Shown: piece by piece, positions 5,341 to 5,573 of the stretch | Layout: each line of letters begins with the position of its first letter | How positions within the stretch are numbered: position 1 is the stretch's first letter | Source: Pseudomonadaceae bacterium UBA836 | Lineage (GTDB): Bacteria > Pseudomonadota > Gammaproteobacteria > Pseudomonadales > Pseudomonadaceae | DNA: 5,573 nt | Assembly: GCA_002296055.1 (NCBI GenBank) | Contig: DBHE01000272.1 | Span: 1-5,573 of the forward strand | Direction of reading: 5' to 3' | The notes under the pieces: model-generated | The model's input: the letters and a program-made list of their open reading frames with translations, nothing else | Told to the model about the DNA's origin: nothing | The model's database searches: none | Position numbers and translations under genes: made by a program

Positions 5341-5573
5341 TGGGCGACCTCCGTGCTGACTGGCGGCATGGGCAAGCGCAACAACTGTGGCGACTGCTCG
5401 TTGCGAGCGATGGCGATGCCGTCGCTCAGGGGGCGGCGGTAGCTGGCCGGCAGCGCTTGCCAGCTACCAGCGGCGGTGTCCCAGTAACCCTGCTCCTGAC
5501 CATCAAGGCTTTGATAAAAGAGCATCAGACGGCCGATGCGCAAAAACTCGACCACCCGCTCCTGCTCGCCAGC
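5337..5573 (-). CDS. DUF3450 family protein, C-terminal part (5' end outside window)
   Basis: The minus-strand frame is open from the window edge and gives the last 78 residues, ending at TGA 5339-5337. The GTG at 5555 is an internal Val and not a start, because coding continues upstream with AGEQERV. The visible part reads VEFLRIGRLMLFYQSLDGQ, then Gly-Tyr-Trp-Asp, an SYRRPLSDGIAIAR stretch and LLRLPMPPV. These are typical of the C-terminus of DUF3450 proteins, which are usually about 250 residues with a signal peptide and coiled coil (family knowledge). In V. cholerae a DUF3450 gene (VC1548) comes first in the TonB2 operon, directly before ttpC, as here. It is probably a periplasmic accessory protein of the TonB2 machine; its role is unproven. 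The stop overlaps the ttpC start as ATGA, indicating translational coupling. Confidence 0.85.
   Translation of the reverse strand, partial: AGEQERVVEFLRIGRLMLFYQSLDGQEQGYWDTAAGSWQALPASYRRPLSDGIAIARNEQSPQLLRLPMPPVSTEVAQ
5348..5352 (-). promoter_or_regulatory. Ribosome binding site of ttpC, inside the DUF3450 gene
   Basis: The minus strand reads GGAGG, 7 nt before the ATG at 5340-5338. This is the strongest ribosome site in the window and confirms the start that gives the signal peptide. Confidence 0.78.

Noticed and set aside
4201..5442. A 413-codon open frame on the plus strand, antisense to ttpC and part of the DUF3450 gene.
   Set aside because: Long antisense frames are common at this GC content. 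The product has no motifs, and the minus strand encodes a clear ExbB-like protein over the same bases.
5553..5555. GTG codon as the start of a short 72-residue gene.
   Set aside because: The frame stays open to the window edge and the product is only the C-terminal end of a DUF3450 protein, so this is an internal Val codon.

Overview
The window is a compact, high-GC stretch of about 5.6 kb with almost no intergenic DNA. Codon use, gene content and gene order suggest a gammaproteobacterium, most likely Pseudomonas or a close relative. That placement is an inference from recognised gene families; no rRNA or other taxonomic marker is present.

Left arm, plus strand (1-1317): the 3' end of an FtsX/MacB-type ABC transporter permease, then a small exported DUF3299 protein. 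From memory, this pair resembles the end of the P. aeruginosa PA4063-PA4066 cluster (DUF2796 protein, ABC ATPase, permease, DUF3299 protein), reported as zinc/Zur-responsive. The ATPase and any Zur box would lie upstream of position 1.

Right arm, minus strand (5573 down to 1314): six tightly packed genes. In transcription order they are the C-terminus of a DUF3450 periplasmic protein, a TtpC-type ExbB-like protein with an N-terminal coiled coil, a short ExbB/TolQ-family channel protein, ExbD, TonB, and an exported TPR protein. This is the order of the Vibrio-type TonB2 system (VC1548-VC1543 in V. cholerae, from memory). In that system ExbB2/ExbD2 uses the proton gradient to energise TonB2, which contacts TonB-dependent outer-membrane receptors, and TtpC is an additional essential component. 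The DUF3450 and TPR proteins are conserved partners of less certain role. Every junction in the arm overlaps (TGATG twice, ATGA, a 3-nt stop/start-region overlap, and an 8- or 23-nt overlap), so the arm is almost certainly one translationally coupled operon whose promoter lies beyond 5573.

The two arms converge and share a single CTAG tetranucleotide, in which both terminal genes read TAG. No intrinsic terminator was seen there. The window holds no tRNA, rRNA, CRISPR array, insertion sequence or phage gene. I do not see a wholly new system. The points most worth following are a possible zinc link between the arms, the missing channel-Glu and TonB-His signatures, and the shared stop.
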